Positions 45,010 through 54,147 of a stretch of DNA of 64,000 bases are shown in pieces (the first letter of the stretch is position 1; each line of letters begins with the position of its first letter). The translations under genes were made by a program, and so were the position numbers. The stretch comes from BOG-931 sp963761525 (GTDB taxonomy: Bacteria > Pseudomonadota > Alphaproteobacteria > Rhizobiales > Xanthobacteraceae). The stretch covers positions 1 through 64,000 of the forward strand of contig CAVXHG010000006.1 in NCBI GenBank assembly GCA_963761525.1, in the 5' to 3' direction. The notes below the pieces were generated by a model. That model was not told the origin of the DNA and ran no database searches. It saw only the letters and a program-made list of their open reading frames with translations.

Positions 45010-45759
45010 ATGCGGTCTGGTCTCTGCTTTTCGATCGCAACGCTGCTGGCGTTCCTTGTTTCGGGCTGCTCAGGAGGCGGACTGGGGTCGCTGGGCGGCA
45101 GCTCGACGGCTTCGTCGCCACCGCCTGCTCCTGCCGGCGCACCGCCGCCGAGCGATCCTTCCCTCAAGGACAAGGTCTCGAACTTCTTCGCCGGCTCGTC
45201 GGCCAGTTCACCGCAGCAGGTTACCGGAACCCGCGAAATCGAGGACTGCCCGCTGATCAGCATCCGGCAGGGCGCCTCGACCTTGACCATCGGAGCATCG
45301 GGCAACGCCGCCAACAATGACAACGGCGAAAGCAACGATAACGGCGCCATGGCGGTAAAATATCAGGGCACCTTTGCGCGTGCGGCCCGTGAATGTGCCC
45401 TGGTTGGCGGCCAACTGGTCATGAAGGTCGGCGTCGAGGGACGCATCATCATCGGCCCTGCAGGCGGCCCTGGCCAGGTCGACGTACCGCTACGTATCGC
45501 CGTGGTCGAGGAAACGACCAAGGGCACCAGACCGGTCGTAACCAAGCTCATTCGCATCCCGGTGACTGTGGCTTCGGCCACCGACAATCCGACCTTCACG
45601 CATGTTGAGGAAGGCCTGAGTTTCCCGATGCCGAAGGATCTCGACAATTACGTCGTCTATATCGGCTTCGATCCGCTTGCATTGCAGCCGCCGGCACGTT
45701 CGGCCGCGCCAAGACCAAAAGGAAAGCCGAAGCCCAAGGCTCCGGCGCCCTCGGGCTAG
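45010..45759 (+). CDS. Lipoprotein of unknown function
   Basis: 249 residues from ATG 45010 (an upstream start at 44980 is less likely). Lipobox LVSGC at residues 16-20, so lipidation at Cys20 is expected. A Ser/Pro-rich linker (SSPPPAPAGAPPPSDPSL) precedes a folded domain with TREIEDCPLISIRQGASTLT and a Gly/Asn-rich loop, then FARAARECALVGGQLVMKVG. The C-terminus is a basic Pro/Lys tail (PRPKGKPKPKAPAPSG). Similar lipoproteins are common in Rhizobiales; role unknown. Confidence 0.8.
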   Translation: MRSGLCFSIATLLAFLVSGCSGGGLGSLGGSSTASSPPPAPAGAPPPSDPSLKDKVSNFFAGSSASSPQQVTGTREIEDCPLISIRQGASTLTIGASGNAANNDNGESNDNGAMAVKYQGTFARAARECALVGGQLVMKVGVEGRIIIGPAGGPGQVDVPLRIAVVEETTKGTRPVVTKLIRIPVTVASATDNPTFTHVEEGLSFPMPKDLDNYVVYIGFDPLALQPPARSAAPRPKGKPKPKAPAPSG

Positions 45760-45771
45760 ATTTCTAGTTGA

Positions 45772-45850
45772 AGCATGATCCTGTTCGGAAAACCGGAGTC
45801 CACCCTTTGGATCAAGTCCGAGGGCAGGCTTTTTCCGGATCACGCTCTGA
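45772..45850. repeat. Dispersed palindromic element, AGCATGATC type, copy 1 (diverged)
   Basis: Starts AGCATGATCC and ends GGATCACGCT, with TTCTAGTTG just before it. The same leader and element occur at 50370-50429. The inner part is longer here and carries an additional GGATCAAGTCCGAGGGC segment. Downstream of the lipoprotein gene, before the convergent atpF. Confidence 0.65.
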
Positions 45851-45936
45851 TCAAGCCGTTCGGATTTCCAGGAAATTGCTGGCTGTAGAAAAAGCCATCT
45901 CAAGTGCCGCAATCCAGTCGATCGCAGCACACCGAG

Positions 45937-46431
45937 TCAGTTGAGCTTCTTCCTGACGTCCTCAATGCCCTGCTGCAGAAGATTGACGGCGACCTCGCCC
46001 TTGGCGGCGATGGAAAGGATCTTCTCGGCGGCAGTAACCGCGGCATCGGCGGCGGCGGAACGGACGTCAGCCAGCGCCTGAGCCTCGGCCTGGGTGATCT
46101 TGGCCTCAGCCATTTTTGTGCGGCGTGAGACGAAATCTTCCATGCGGACCTTGGCCTCACCGGCGATACGCTCGGCTTCAGCCTTCGCACCGGCAATAAT
46201 CCCCTCGGCTTCTTTTTCAGCTTCGCGGCCCTTGCGCTGGAACTCGGCGAGCAACGCCTGAGCTTCTTCTTTCAGCCGGCGTGCTTCGTCCAGTTCGCCC
46301 TTGATGCGGGCTTGGCGCTGATCGAGCAAATCCGTGACCTTGCGATGCACGCCGAGGTAAGCCAGCAGCGCAATAAACAGGATGAATCCCAGCGCCACCC
46401 AGTTTTCAGTTTCTTGCATCGCTTCGAGCAT
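45937..46431 (-). CDS. atpF: ATP synthase FO subunit b
   Basis: 164 residues: N-terminal membrane helix (WVALGFILFIALLAYLGV) followed by a long charged coiled coil (RRLKEEAQALLAEFQRKGRE, KAEAERIAGEAKVRMEDFVS) and helix KILSIAAKGEVAVNLLQQGI that docks on F1. This is the second of the two b-type subunits. Last gene of the FO operon; the F1 genes are not in the window, as usual for the order. Confidence 0.93.
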   Translation of the reverse strand: MLEAMQETENWVALGFILFIALLAYLGVHRKVTDLLDQRQARIKGELDEARRLKEEAQALLAEFQRKGREAEKEAEGIIAGAKAEAERIAGEAKVRMEDFVSRRTKMAEAKITQAEAQALADVRSAAADAAVTAAEKILSIAAKGEVAVNLLQQGIEDVRKKLN

Positions 46432-46439
46432 CGGGTTTC

Positions 46440-46973
46440 TCAGCGTTTCAGCGCGTCGCCGACCGCGGCCGTGACTTCGTGGTCCGCCGGAGCCTTGCCA
46501 ATCAACCGCTCGACGATGGCCGAGGCAGTATCTTTGGCGATGCTTCCAACATTACCCATCGCGGACGTGCGGGTCGCGTCGATCGATTTCTCAGCGGCTG
46601 CAAGCTTCTCGTGCAGTTCGGCCTCAAGCTTCTTGCTGGCCGCCTCGGCCTCGGCCGCCTGCTGCTCGCGCATGCCATTGGCGATTCCCTGCGCACGGCC
46701 ACGCGCGTCACCGAGCGCCTTTTCGTAGGCCGCATGCGCGGCGTCCGATTGCTCCTTCAAGTCATGCGCCGCTTTCAGATCGCCCGAGATACGCTTGGAG
46801 CGTTCCTCGAAGATCGCCCCAATACGCGGCAGCGCGATCTTCGCCATCAGCACGTAGAGCAGGACGAAAGAAATCGCCAGCCACACGAGTTGCGACGGGA
46901 ACGTCTGCGTCTGGAACGGCGGAAATGCAGTCTTCCCGCCAGGCGCTTCAGTATGGGCAGCCGGTTCAGCCAT
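46440..46973 (-). CDS. atpF': ATP synthase FO subunit b'
   Basis: 177 residues: short polar N-terminus with AFPPFQTQTFPSQLVWLAIS, a membrane helix (LVWLAISFVLLYVLMAKIAL), the PRIGAIFEERSKRISGDLKA stretch and a long coiled coil rich in Ala/Glu/Lys. The longer N-terminus and the FPPFxxQTFPSQL motif mark the b' form. It sits eight bases before atpF and 12 after atpE. Confidence 0.93.
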   Translation of the reverse strand: MAEPAAHTEAPGGKTAFPPFQTQTFPSQLVWLAISFVLLYVLMAKIALPRIGAIFEERSKRISGDLKAAHDLKEQSDAAHAAYEKALGDARGRAQGIANGMREQQAAEAEAASKKLEAELHEKLAAAEKSIDATRTSAMGNVGSIAKDTASAIVERLIGKAPADHEVTAAVGDALKR

Positions 46974-46985
46974 GACGCCGGATGG

Positions 46986-47213
46986 TTAGAGCGCGAACAG
47001 CAGCAGGAGCGCGATCAGCAGCGAGAAGATGCCGAGCGCTTCGGTGATGGCGAACCCGAAGATCAGGTTGCCGAATTGGCCCTGTGCCGCCGACGGATTG
47101 CGCAGCGCGGCTGCCAGATAATTTCCGAAAATGATGCCGACGCCGATGCCGGCGCCGCCCATGCCGATGCAGGCAATGCCTGCGCCAATGTATTTCGCTG
47201 CAACCGGATCCAT
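46986..47213 (-). CDS. atpE: ATP synthase FO subunit c
   Basis: 75 residues, two membrane helices with a polar loop (ALRNPSAAQGQ). The proton-carrying Glu58 lies in FGFAITEALGIF. Helix 1 has the Gly-rich packing pattern IGAGIACIGMGGAGIGVG. It forms the rotor ring. Well-conserved size. Confidence 0.97.
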   Translation of the reverse strand: MDPVAAKYIGAGIACIGMGGAGIGVGIIFGNYLAAALRNPSAAQGQFGNLIFGFAITEALGIFSLLIALLLLFAL

Positions 47214-47250
47214 GTGAAAGCTCCTTTTGGATGTTGCTTAAATCGAGCCG

Positions 47251-48003
47251 TCAGTGGCCCGGGTGTATCGCATCGTTGAGATAGATGCAGGTGAGAATAG
47301 CGAAGACGTAGGCTTGGAGGAACGCCACCAGAAGCTCAAGCGCCGTGAGCAGCACGACCATGATGAATGGCAACACCGCACCGAACCAGCCGAGCACGCC
47401 GAGGCCGGCGAGCATGATGACGAAACCGGCGAAGACCTGAAGCGTGATATGGCCTGCCAGCATATTGGCAAACAGACGCACGCTGTGCGAGACCGGCCGC
47501 GACAGGAACGACAGCACCTCAATGAACACGATCAGGGGCAGAATGAGCTTCGGTACGCCCTTTGGTACGAACAGGTTGAAGAAGTGCAGGCCGTTTTTCC
47601 AGAAGCCATAGATGATGACGATGAAGAACACGGTAAGCGCGAGCGCGACCGTCACGATCAACTGGCTCGTCACTGTGAATGAAAAAGGGATCAGCCCGAT
47701 CATGTTGGCAAACAGCACAAACATGAACAGCGTGAAGACAAAGGGGAAAAACTTCATTCCCTCATTGCCAGCCGTACTGCGGACCGTGTTGGCGACGAAT
47801 TCGTAGGACATTTCCGCAATCGATTGCAGCCGCCCAGGAACCACTGCCCGCGACGCGCTGGCGCCGACCATCAGCACCGTGACGCCCAAAACGATAATGA
47901 ACATCACCAGCGCCGAATTGGTGAAGGCGATATCATGGCCGCTGATATCCAGCATCGGGACCATGTCGTGAATCTGAAACTGATGAATTGGATCGACTTG
48001 CAT
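47251..48003 (-). CDS. atpB: ATP synthase FO subunit a
   Basis: 250 residues with five to six membrane helices. The essential Arg lies in SHSVRLFANMLAGHITL, and downstream polar residues in the final helix include ELLVAFLQAYVFAILTCIYL. N-terminus DPIHQFQIHDMVPMLDISG is typical of the alphaproteobacterial proteins. It forms the proton half-channels beside the c-ring. Confidence 0.96.
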   Translation of the reverse strand: MQVDPIHQFQIHDMVPMLDISGHDIAFTNSALVMFIIVLGVTVLMVGASASRAVVPGRLQSIAEMSYEFVANTVRSTAGNEGMKFFPFVFTLFMFVLFANMIGLIPFSFTVTSQLIVTVALALTVFFIVIIYGFWKNGLHFFNLFVPKGVPKLILPLIVFIEVLSFLSRPVSHSVRLFANMLAGHITLQVFAGFVIMLAGLGVLGWFGAVLPFIMVVLLTALELLVAFLQAYVFAILTCIYLNDAIHPGH

Positions 48004-48051
48004 CGTCTCGTTACCGTCGCGCCATTCTCGTTACCGTCGCCCTGGCGCTAA

Positions 48052-48432
48052 TTAGTTTCCCTGATCCTTGCCAAGCCGATCATCAAAGCCCGGACTTGCT
48101 ACGACGCCCGCGGAACGCATCACATTAAGCACACCGGCGGCAAAGCCGAGCAACACAAATACAATAAGCCCCCAAGGCGAGATACCGAACCAGCGGTCGG
48201 TGAGCCAGCCGAGACCGGCGCCGACAATCACGCCAGCCACGAGTTCGCTCGAGAGCCGGAAGCCCTTGGCGTAACCCGAGGCCGTCGCCGCCCGATTCTC
48301 AGAAGCATCCTTCGAAGGCTCGCTTGCACGTTGGCGTGCAAGACCTTCGCCGAGCCGCTGGAGCCTCGCGGAGAGAGCAGCTTCATCGATAGGCGGTTTG
48401 TTTCGGTCGCCGTTTCCGCGCGCGTCGCTCAT
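48052..48432 (-). CDS. atpI: ATP synthase-associated protein AtpI
   Basis: 126 residues from ATG 48432 (the frame is open further upstream). A polar N-terminal half (MSDARGNGDRNKPPIDEAAL) precedes two membrane helices: LSSELVAGVIVGAGLGWLTD and GLIVFVLLGFAAGVLNVM, the AtpI/AtpZ-like signature. It helps c-ring assembly and is the first gene of atpI-atpB-atpE-atpF'-atpF. Confidence 0.9.
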   Translation of the reverse strand: MSDARGNGDRNKPPIDEAALSARLQRLGEGLARQRASEPSKDASENRAATASGYAKGFRLSSELVAGVIVGAGLGWLTDRWFGISPWGLIVFVLLGFAAGVLNVMRSAGVVASPGFDDRLGKDQGN

Positions 48433-48668
48433 GATTTCGACACTCGCGGCTGTACGGCGCTCGCAACGCGCCCGCCCCCTAAAGCCGCGCGGACCATACT
48501 GAGGGGGGTCTGCCAAGTCAAGAAATGCACGACTTATCCTAATTACTTGAATTGAAAAGGAATATTGGCTTCGAACTGGCGTTTTCCAGAGCTCGAAAGG
48601 TGCCCTTTTGCGTTGCAGCGTAAGCACCCTTAAATGTAGCGCATCCTGCAACGCACGAGGAGCTGGGG

Positions 48669-49134
48669 ATGTTCAACAAAACGCTCTTGGCCGCCGTTAT
48701 TGTCCTTGGGTTCTGGACGCCGGTGATGGCCGACGACGACGCCCCCGACACCGCAGGCGGACGCTATACCCTCAACAAAGTCATGGACGGTTTCGTGCGG
48801 CTGGATACTCAGACCGGCGCCATCGAATTTTGCAGCCAGCGCACCGTCGGCTGGGCCTGCCAGGCCGCACCCGAGGACAGAGCCACCTACGAGCGAGAGA
48901 TCGAGCGTCTGCAAAACGAGAACGCGGCGCTGAAACAGGCTTTACTGTCCCATGGCCTGCCGTTACCGGACGATTTGATGCCCGAGACCCCGGTTGCGAG
49001 CAGACAATCAAATCACGATCCCGCTGCCCGACAACGCCGATGTCGATCGCGTAATGACCTATGTCGGACAGGTCTGGCAACACTTCGTCGATGCGGTTTC
49101 AAAGGTCCAGAAGCAGATGCTGAACAAGACCTGA
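48669..49134 (+). CDS. Small exported protein with a coiled coil (one-base frame disruption)
   Basis: Start ATG 48669, preceded by GGAG. Signal peptide FNKTLLAAVIVLGFWTPVMA, then GGRYTLNKVMDGFVRLDTQT, GAIEFCSQRTVGWACQAAPE and a short coiled coil (YEREIERLQNENAALKQALL). After PETPVAS the frame is wrong; one base removed near 49001, it continues NQITIPLPDNADVDRVMTYV and ends VQKQMLNKT at 49134. This gives 154 residues. No known function. Divergent from atpI. Confidence 0.7.
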
Positions 49135-49150
49135 GCCGAGATCCCGAGCA

Positions 49151-49627
49151 TTGCCCCGCGCCCCTACCACATTATCCGCCATTCGTAAGACACGTCTGGA
49201 AACCATCGACAGCGCGACGCTTGCGATCGAAACTTCCGGCGAAGGCTTTTTTGAAATAACCCGCGACATCACACGCTTTCTAAACGAGATCGATGCCCGT
49301 GATGGCGTGGTGCTGCTCCATCTGCGGCATACATCGGCATCGCTGGTCATCCAGGAGAACGCCGATCCTGACGTGCAAACCGATCTCATCACTGCGCTCA
49401 AGCGCATTGCGCCTGACAATGCAGGCTGGATCCACGACTTCGAAGGGCCCGACGATATGCCTTCGCATATCAAGGCCATGGTCAATGGCGTCTCGCTGCA
49501 CGTCCCTGTCGCCGGCGGCAAACTGGCGCTCGGCACGTGGCAGGGCATTTACGTTGCCGAGCATCGCACCCAACCACACCGGCGCGACGTGATCGTTCAA
49601 TTCCTCGGCGCCTGCGGATCGGTGTGA
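49151..49627 (+). CDS. YjbQ/UPF0047 family protein
   Basis: 158 residues from TTG 49151. Family-defining stretches are GVVLLHLRHTSASLVIQENA with DPDVQTDL, HDFEGPDDMPSHIKAMVNGV and LGTWQGIYVAEHR. Members have been given a secondary thiamine-phosphate-synthase label in annotation schemes, but the physiological role is uncertain. The conserved His/Glu/Asp set is complete. It starts 16 bases after the previous stop. Confidence 0.92.
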   Translation: MPRAPTTLSAIRKTRLETIDSATLAIETSGEGFFEITRDITRFLNEIDARDGVVLLHLRHTSASLVIQENADPDVQTDLITALKRIAPDNAGWIHDFEGPDDMPSHIKAMVNGVSLHVPVAGGKLALGTWQGIYVAEHRTQPHRRDVIVQFLGACGSV

Positions 49628-49690
49628 GGCCTCGACCTCGCCCGCCAGACAGCGTTACGATCCTACATTCTCCAGCGGTCGAGACGCACC

Positions 49691-50362
49691 TTGAACGATC
49701 CCGTTCTGCATCATCTTTTAATCGCCGACGATCATCCGCTATTCCGCGGCGCCTTGCGCGAGGCGATATCGGGCCTCGTGGGCCGAGCGGAAATCGGCGA
49801 GGCAGGCACCTTCGAGGAAGTGACCGACCTTCTCGAACGCGGTAGCGATTTCGATCTGATCCTGCTCGACCTCAATATGCCCGGCGTGCGCGGCTTCTCC
49901 GGCCTGATGTACCTGCGTGCGCAATATCCGGGCCTGCCTATCGTCGTGGTGACGGCCAACGACGATCCGGCGGTGATCCGCAGCTGCATGGAGTTCGGCG
50001 CATCCGGCTTCATCCCCAAAACCCTCGGGGTCGACGCCATGCGCCAAGCAGTCGCGCGGGTCTTGCAGGGCGAGTTATGGACGCCGCCCGACGTCGACCT
50101 GGCCCGGCAATCCGACGCCGAGACCACCGCCTTGATTACGCGGCTCTCCAGCCTGACGCCGCAACAGGTCCGCGTCCTAATGATGCTGTCAGGGGGCCTG
50201 CTCAACAAACAGATTGCGTATGAACTCGGCGTTTCAGAAGCTACGGTGAAGGCCCATGTCTCCGCGATCCTGCAAAAGCTTGGAGTCGAGAGCCGCACTC
50301 AGGCGGTGATCGCGGCGGGGCGGATTGAAGCGGGACAATGGCCGCAAGTGCAGAGCCGCTAG
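49691..50362 (+). CDS. LuxR/NarL-type response regulator
   Basis: 223 residues from a TTG start. Receiver domain with Asp13-Asp14 (LLIADDHPLF) and phosphoacceptor Asp60 (LILLDLNMPG), Thr/Ser and Lys positions in VVVTANDDP and GFIPKTLG. C-terminal LuxR helix-turn-helix: LTPQQVRVLMMLSGGLLNKQ, then LGVSEATVKAHVSAILQKLG. Its likely partner is the hybrid histidine kinase encoded convergently at 50434-53962, an arrangement common in related genera. Confidence 0.92.
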   Translation: MNDPVLHHLLIADDHPLFRGALREAISGLVGRAEIGEAGTFEEVTDLLERGSDFDLILLDLNMPGVRGFSGLMYLRAQYPGLPIVVVTANDDPAVIRSCMEFGASGFIPKTLGVDAMRQAVARVLQGELWTPPDVDLARQSDAETTALITRLSSLTPQQVRVLMMLSGGLLNKQIAYELGVSEATVKAHVSAILQKLGVESRTQAVIAAGRIEAGQWPQVQSR

Positions 50363-50378
50363 GCTGGATTTCTAGTTG

Positions 50379-50429
50379 GAGCATGATCTTTTCGAAAAAC
50401 CGGAAGTCCACTTTTTCCGGATCATGCTC
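50379..50429. repeat. Dispersed palindromic element, GAGCATGATC type, copy 2
   Basis: Outer arms GAGCATGATC (50379-50388) and GATCATGCTC (50420-50429) are perfect; an inner CCGGAA/TTCCGG pair nests inside. It is preceded by TTTCTAGTTG as in the copy at 45772. It lies between two convergent genes and may serve as a terminator. This motif is widespread in Bradyrhizobium-type genomes. Confidence 0.75.
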
Positions 50430-50433
50430 TGAC

Positions 50434-53400
50434 TTATTCCGCTGCGACACGCTGCACGCGCCATTGCATGATCAGCGCACGCAAAGATGCCGGTTTGAGC
50501 GGCTTGTTCAAGAGATGAACGGCTTCAGCCTCGGCTTCGTCGCGAACATGAGCAGAACGGTCGGCGGTGATCAGAATTGCCGGCAACGCCACACCATCCT
50601 GTCGGGCAAACCGGCGGCGCAGTTCGGCGATGACGCTGATGCCGTTGCCGCCGTCGAGATGGTAATCGACCAACAGGCCATCCGGCTCAAGGCCGCTGGC
50701 CTCGACCGCCGCAAGCGCCTCGGTCAAATCGGCCGCCGTCAGCACGCGGCAGCCCCAACCGCCAAGCAGTTTTTCCATGCCGTCAAGAATGCTGCGGTCG
50801 TTGTCGATGCAAAGCGCAATCGTGCCGGTGAGGCGCCCGGCAGGTGGGCGCTTGGCGCCATGAACGACCGGTTCGGTCGCCACGGCCTTGCCGCGCGGCA
50901 CTTCGACCGAAAACCGGGAGCCGCTTCCGACGACCGATTTCAATGCCACCTCGCAATCGAGCACCCGGGCAATGCGCTCCACGATCGAAAGACCGAGGCC
51001 TACGCCGCGCGCCACCCGCGCGCCCTGATCCAGGCGATGGAATTCCTTGAACACCGCGCGGCGCTTGGAATGCGGGATACCGATGCCGGTATCGTAGACG
51101 TCGATGCGGAGCTTGTTGCCGCGGCGTCGGCACCCGATCAGCACGTTGCCTGAGGTCGTGTATTTGATCGCGTTGGAAACGAGGTTTTGCAATAACCGCC
51201 GCAACAGCCGCCGGTCTGAGCGCACCGTCAGCGAGCACGGCATGAAGCGCAGGCTCAAACCCTTCTCACGGGCGAGTGGCGCGAATTCCACATCAAGACG
51301 CTGCAACAATTCATCGATGCGGAAATCGGTTATTTCCGGCTTCATCGCACCGGTATCCAGCCGCGAAATATCGAGGAGCGCCGCGAAAATCTCCTCCACC
51401 GCCTCAAGCGAAGCGTCGATGTTTTGCACCAGGCCGGCGTCCTCGCCGGAGCGCTGCCGCTCAATGAGGCTGGTCACGTAAAGCCGGGCCGCGTTGAGCG
51501 GCTGCAGAGATGTCGTGACTCGCGGCGGCGACGAAACGTGTCTTCGACACGTTGGCCTCATCGGCTTCCGCCTTCGCTTGCTCCAGCTCGGTGTTGAGAC
51601 GCGTCAGCTCCTTGGTACGTTCGCGGACGCGGCGCTCCAGCGAGGCATTAGCGCGCTCCAATGCCTCCGCGGCCTTCACGCTCGGCGTAATATCGGTAAA
51701 CGTCGTGACCAGGCCGTTATCCGGCATGCGATTGGCCCGGACTTCAACGACCAGTCCGCGTTCAACAAAGCGCTCGAGGAACGGCTCGATATCGGACGTG
51801 TATCTCGCGATGCGCTCGGCGATCGCGGCATCGAAATCTTTCCGATCGCCGCTTTGCGGCACCACATAGCGCAGGATCTCGTCAAGCGCGATGCCGACGC
51901 GGGTCAGACCAGCGGGCAGATCGAAGATTTCGCCGAACTGATGGTTCCAGCAAACCAGATTGAGGTCCTTGTCGAATACGGCGATGCCCTGGCGCACGTG
52001 GTCGAGCGCAGTCTGCAAAACCTCGCGGTTATAGTGGATCGCCGCGTTGGCATCGTCGAGCAGTCTGAGCGCGTCTTTGGTGGAGACCGTGCGTTTGCGC
52101 AGCAGCAGCGACAGAACCAGCCGCGACGACGCCGCGCCGATGGCCGATGCCAGCAGATATTCGCCGTATTGCAAGACTTCGAAATCAGCCTCGATCTGCG
52201 GCTCGAGACTGATGCGCCGCGAAGCGGCAAAGCTTGCGAAGGACTCGCGCGTGCGTTCCTCGCCGAGATAGCGGGCTACCGCGACAATTAATTCTTCCAC
52301 GGTGACGGAAGCCCGCCGCAGTCGGAAACTCGGCGCCTTCGCAACCAAAATGGGGGCAAGCGACGACGGCACAAACACATCCGCCTGCACGCCCTCGATC
52401 GCCGTCGGACGGCGGCCAAATGAGAACGCAACGTAGAACAGAACATTGATGGCCAGACTGAGCAGGACACCGTGAACCAGCGGCGGCAGATCAATACCGA
52501 ACAATGCTTGCGGTCGCAGGAACGCCAAACCCCATGGCCCATCAACCAAAATGCCGGCATTCGCCGCGCTAGCATCGGCGAAGCTGGGCAACAACAGGGT
52601 ATAGCCCCAGATCAGAATCCCGGCGGTCATTCCGGCGATGGCGCCGCGCGCGGTGCCACGCCGCCAGATCAAACCGCCGAAAAATGCCGGTGCGAGCTGC
52701 GACACCGCGGCGAACGATAAAAGGCCGATTGCGGCAAGCTGCGCGTCACCTGCGGAGCGGTAATAGACGTAGGCCAAAAACAAAATGACGAAGATCGCAA
52801 TGCGCCGCGTGGTCAAAAGCCAGGCGATGGCATCGCTGGGCTCGCCACCCAATGCCTCACGGCGCTTGAGCACCAACGGCACCACGATGTCGTTTGAAAC
52901 CATGATGGCGAGCGCCACCAATTCAACAATAACCATCGCCGTCGCGGCAGACAGACCGCCGACAAAAGCGATCAGCGTCATCACGTCGGAATGAGCGGCA
53001 ATCGGCAGCGCGAGCACGAACATGTCACCGTCGACGTGGCCGGCCGGAAATGTCAGCAGCCCTGCCATCGCAATCGGCAGCACGAAGATGTTGATCAGCA
53101 CCAGATAGACAGGGAATAGCCACGCGGCGCGGCGGATCTCGGCATCGCTGTGATTCTCGACCACCGCGACGTGAAACTGCCGCGGCAGCAGGATGACCGC
53201 GAACAACGAAAGCGCCGTCATCGCGGCAAAGCCGCCGAGTTCCGGCGCTCGCGTCAGCACCGCGGCCGTATTCGCCTGTTGAAGCGCCCGCCCAAACAGA
53301 GCGAATGGCCCATGAAACATCACGAAGGTCACAAAGATTCCGACCGCGAGGAACGCGAGCAGCTTGATGATGGACTCGGTCGCAACGGCCAGCATCAGGC

Positions 53401-53962
53401 CGTCCTGATGCTCGGTCGCATCGGTGTGACGGGTGCCGAACAGCACCGCAAAAGCCGCCATCAGCAATGCGACAAACAACGCGCTGTCGCCGACCAGAGG
53501 TTGGGCCGGCGAGGTTTGCGCCAAAATGGTGCCAACCGAGGCCGACACCGCTTTGAGCTGTAACGCGATGTAGGGAACCACGCCGACAATCGCGATCAGC
53601 GCCACCGTCGCCGCGACGGCCTGGCTCTTGCCGTACCGCGCGGCGATCAAATCGGCGATCGAGGTGATGTTTTGTCCCTTGGCAAGCCGGACGATACGGA
53701 TGAGCAAAGGGAAGCCCAATCCGACCATCAGCATCGGACCGATATAGATCGTCAGAAAATCGTACCCGGTGCGCGAGGCGAGACCGACCGATCCGAAAAA
53801 CGTCCACGAGGTGCAGTAGATCGCGAGCGAAAGCGGATAGATTACCGGCCGGGAGGAAACACTACCGGTAAGCTCACTCCTGCGGTCACCATAGCTCGCC
53901 ACCAAAAACAGAAAACCGATATAGGCGAGTGCGATGATGACAACGACCCAGCCTTGCAACAT
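50434..53962 (-). CDS. SSS-transporter/PAS/histidine-kinase/receiver hybrid sensor (one-base frame disruption)
   Basis: Residues 1 to about 490 are a sodium/solute-symporter-like region with about 13 membrane helices (IYCTSWTFFGSVGLASRTGY, GQNITSIADLIAARYGKSQA). A linker and PAS domain follow (LDHVRQGIAVFDKDLNLVCW) and a coiled coil (ERRVRERTKELTRLNTELEQ). The phosphoacceptor is FVAAASHDI (His816), after which the frame shifts by one base near 51511 and continues LQPLNAARLYVTSLIERQ. ATPase boxes are NLVSNAIKYT, DTGIGIP and GVGLGLSI; a C-terminal receiver has VDYHLDGGNG. The restored length is 1175 residues. CbrA-like architecture; the transporter part may sense a nutrient. Confidence 0.88.
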
Positions 53963-54147
53963 GACTCTATCCCAGGTCGATTATCTCAAGTCGATTGGCG
54001 GCGTTGTTTGGATCGGCGAGGCTCCTGCCTCACGCAAAGTCACCACACATCCTATAACCTGTCTATCCGGCTTGTCCGGGGATCATTAATCCTCGGACGG
54101 CCCAGACCACCGCGTTCATTTGACGGCGCGGGCTGCGGCGGGCATTC

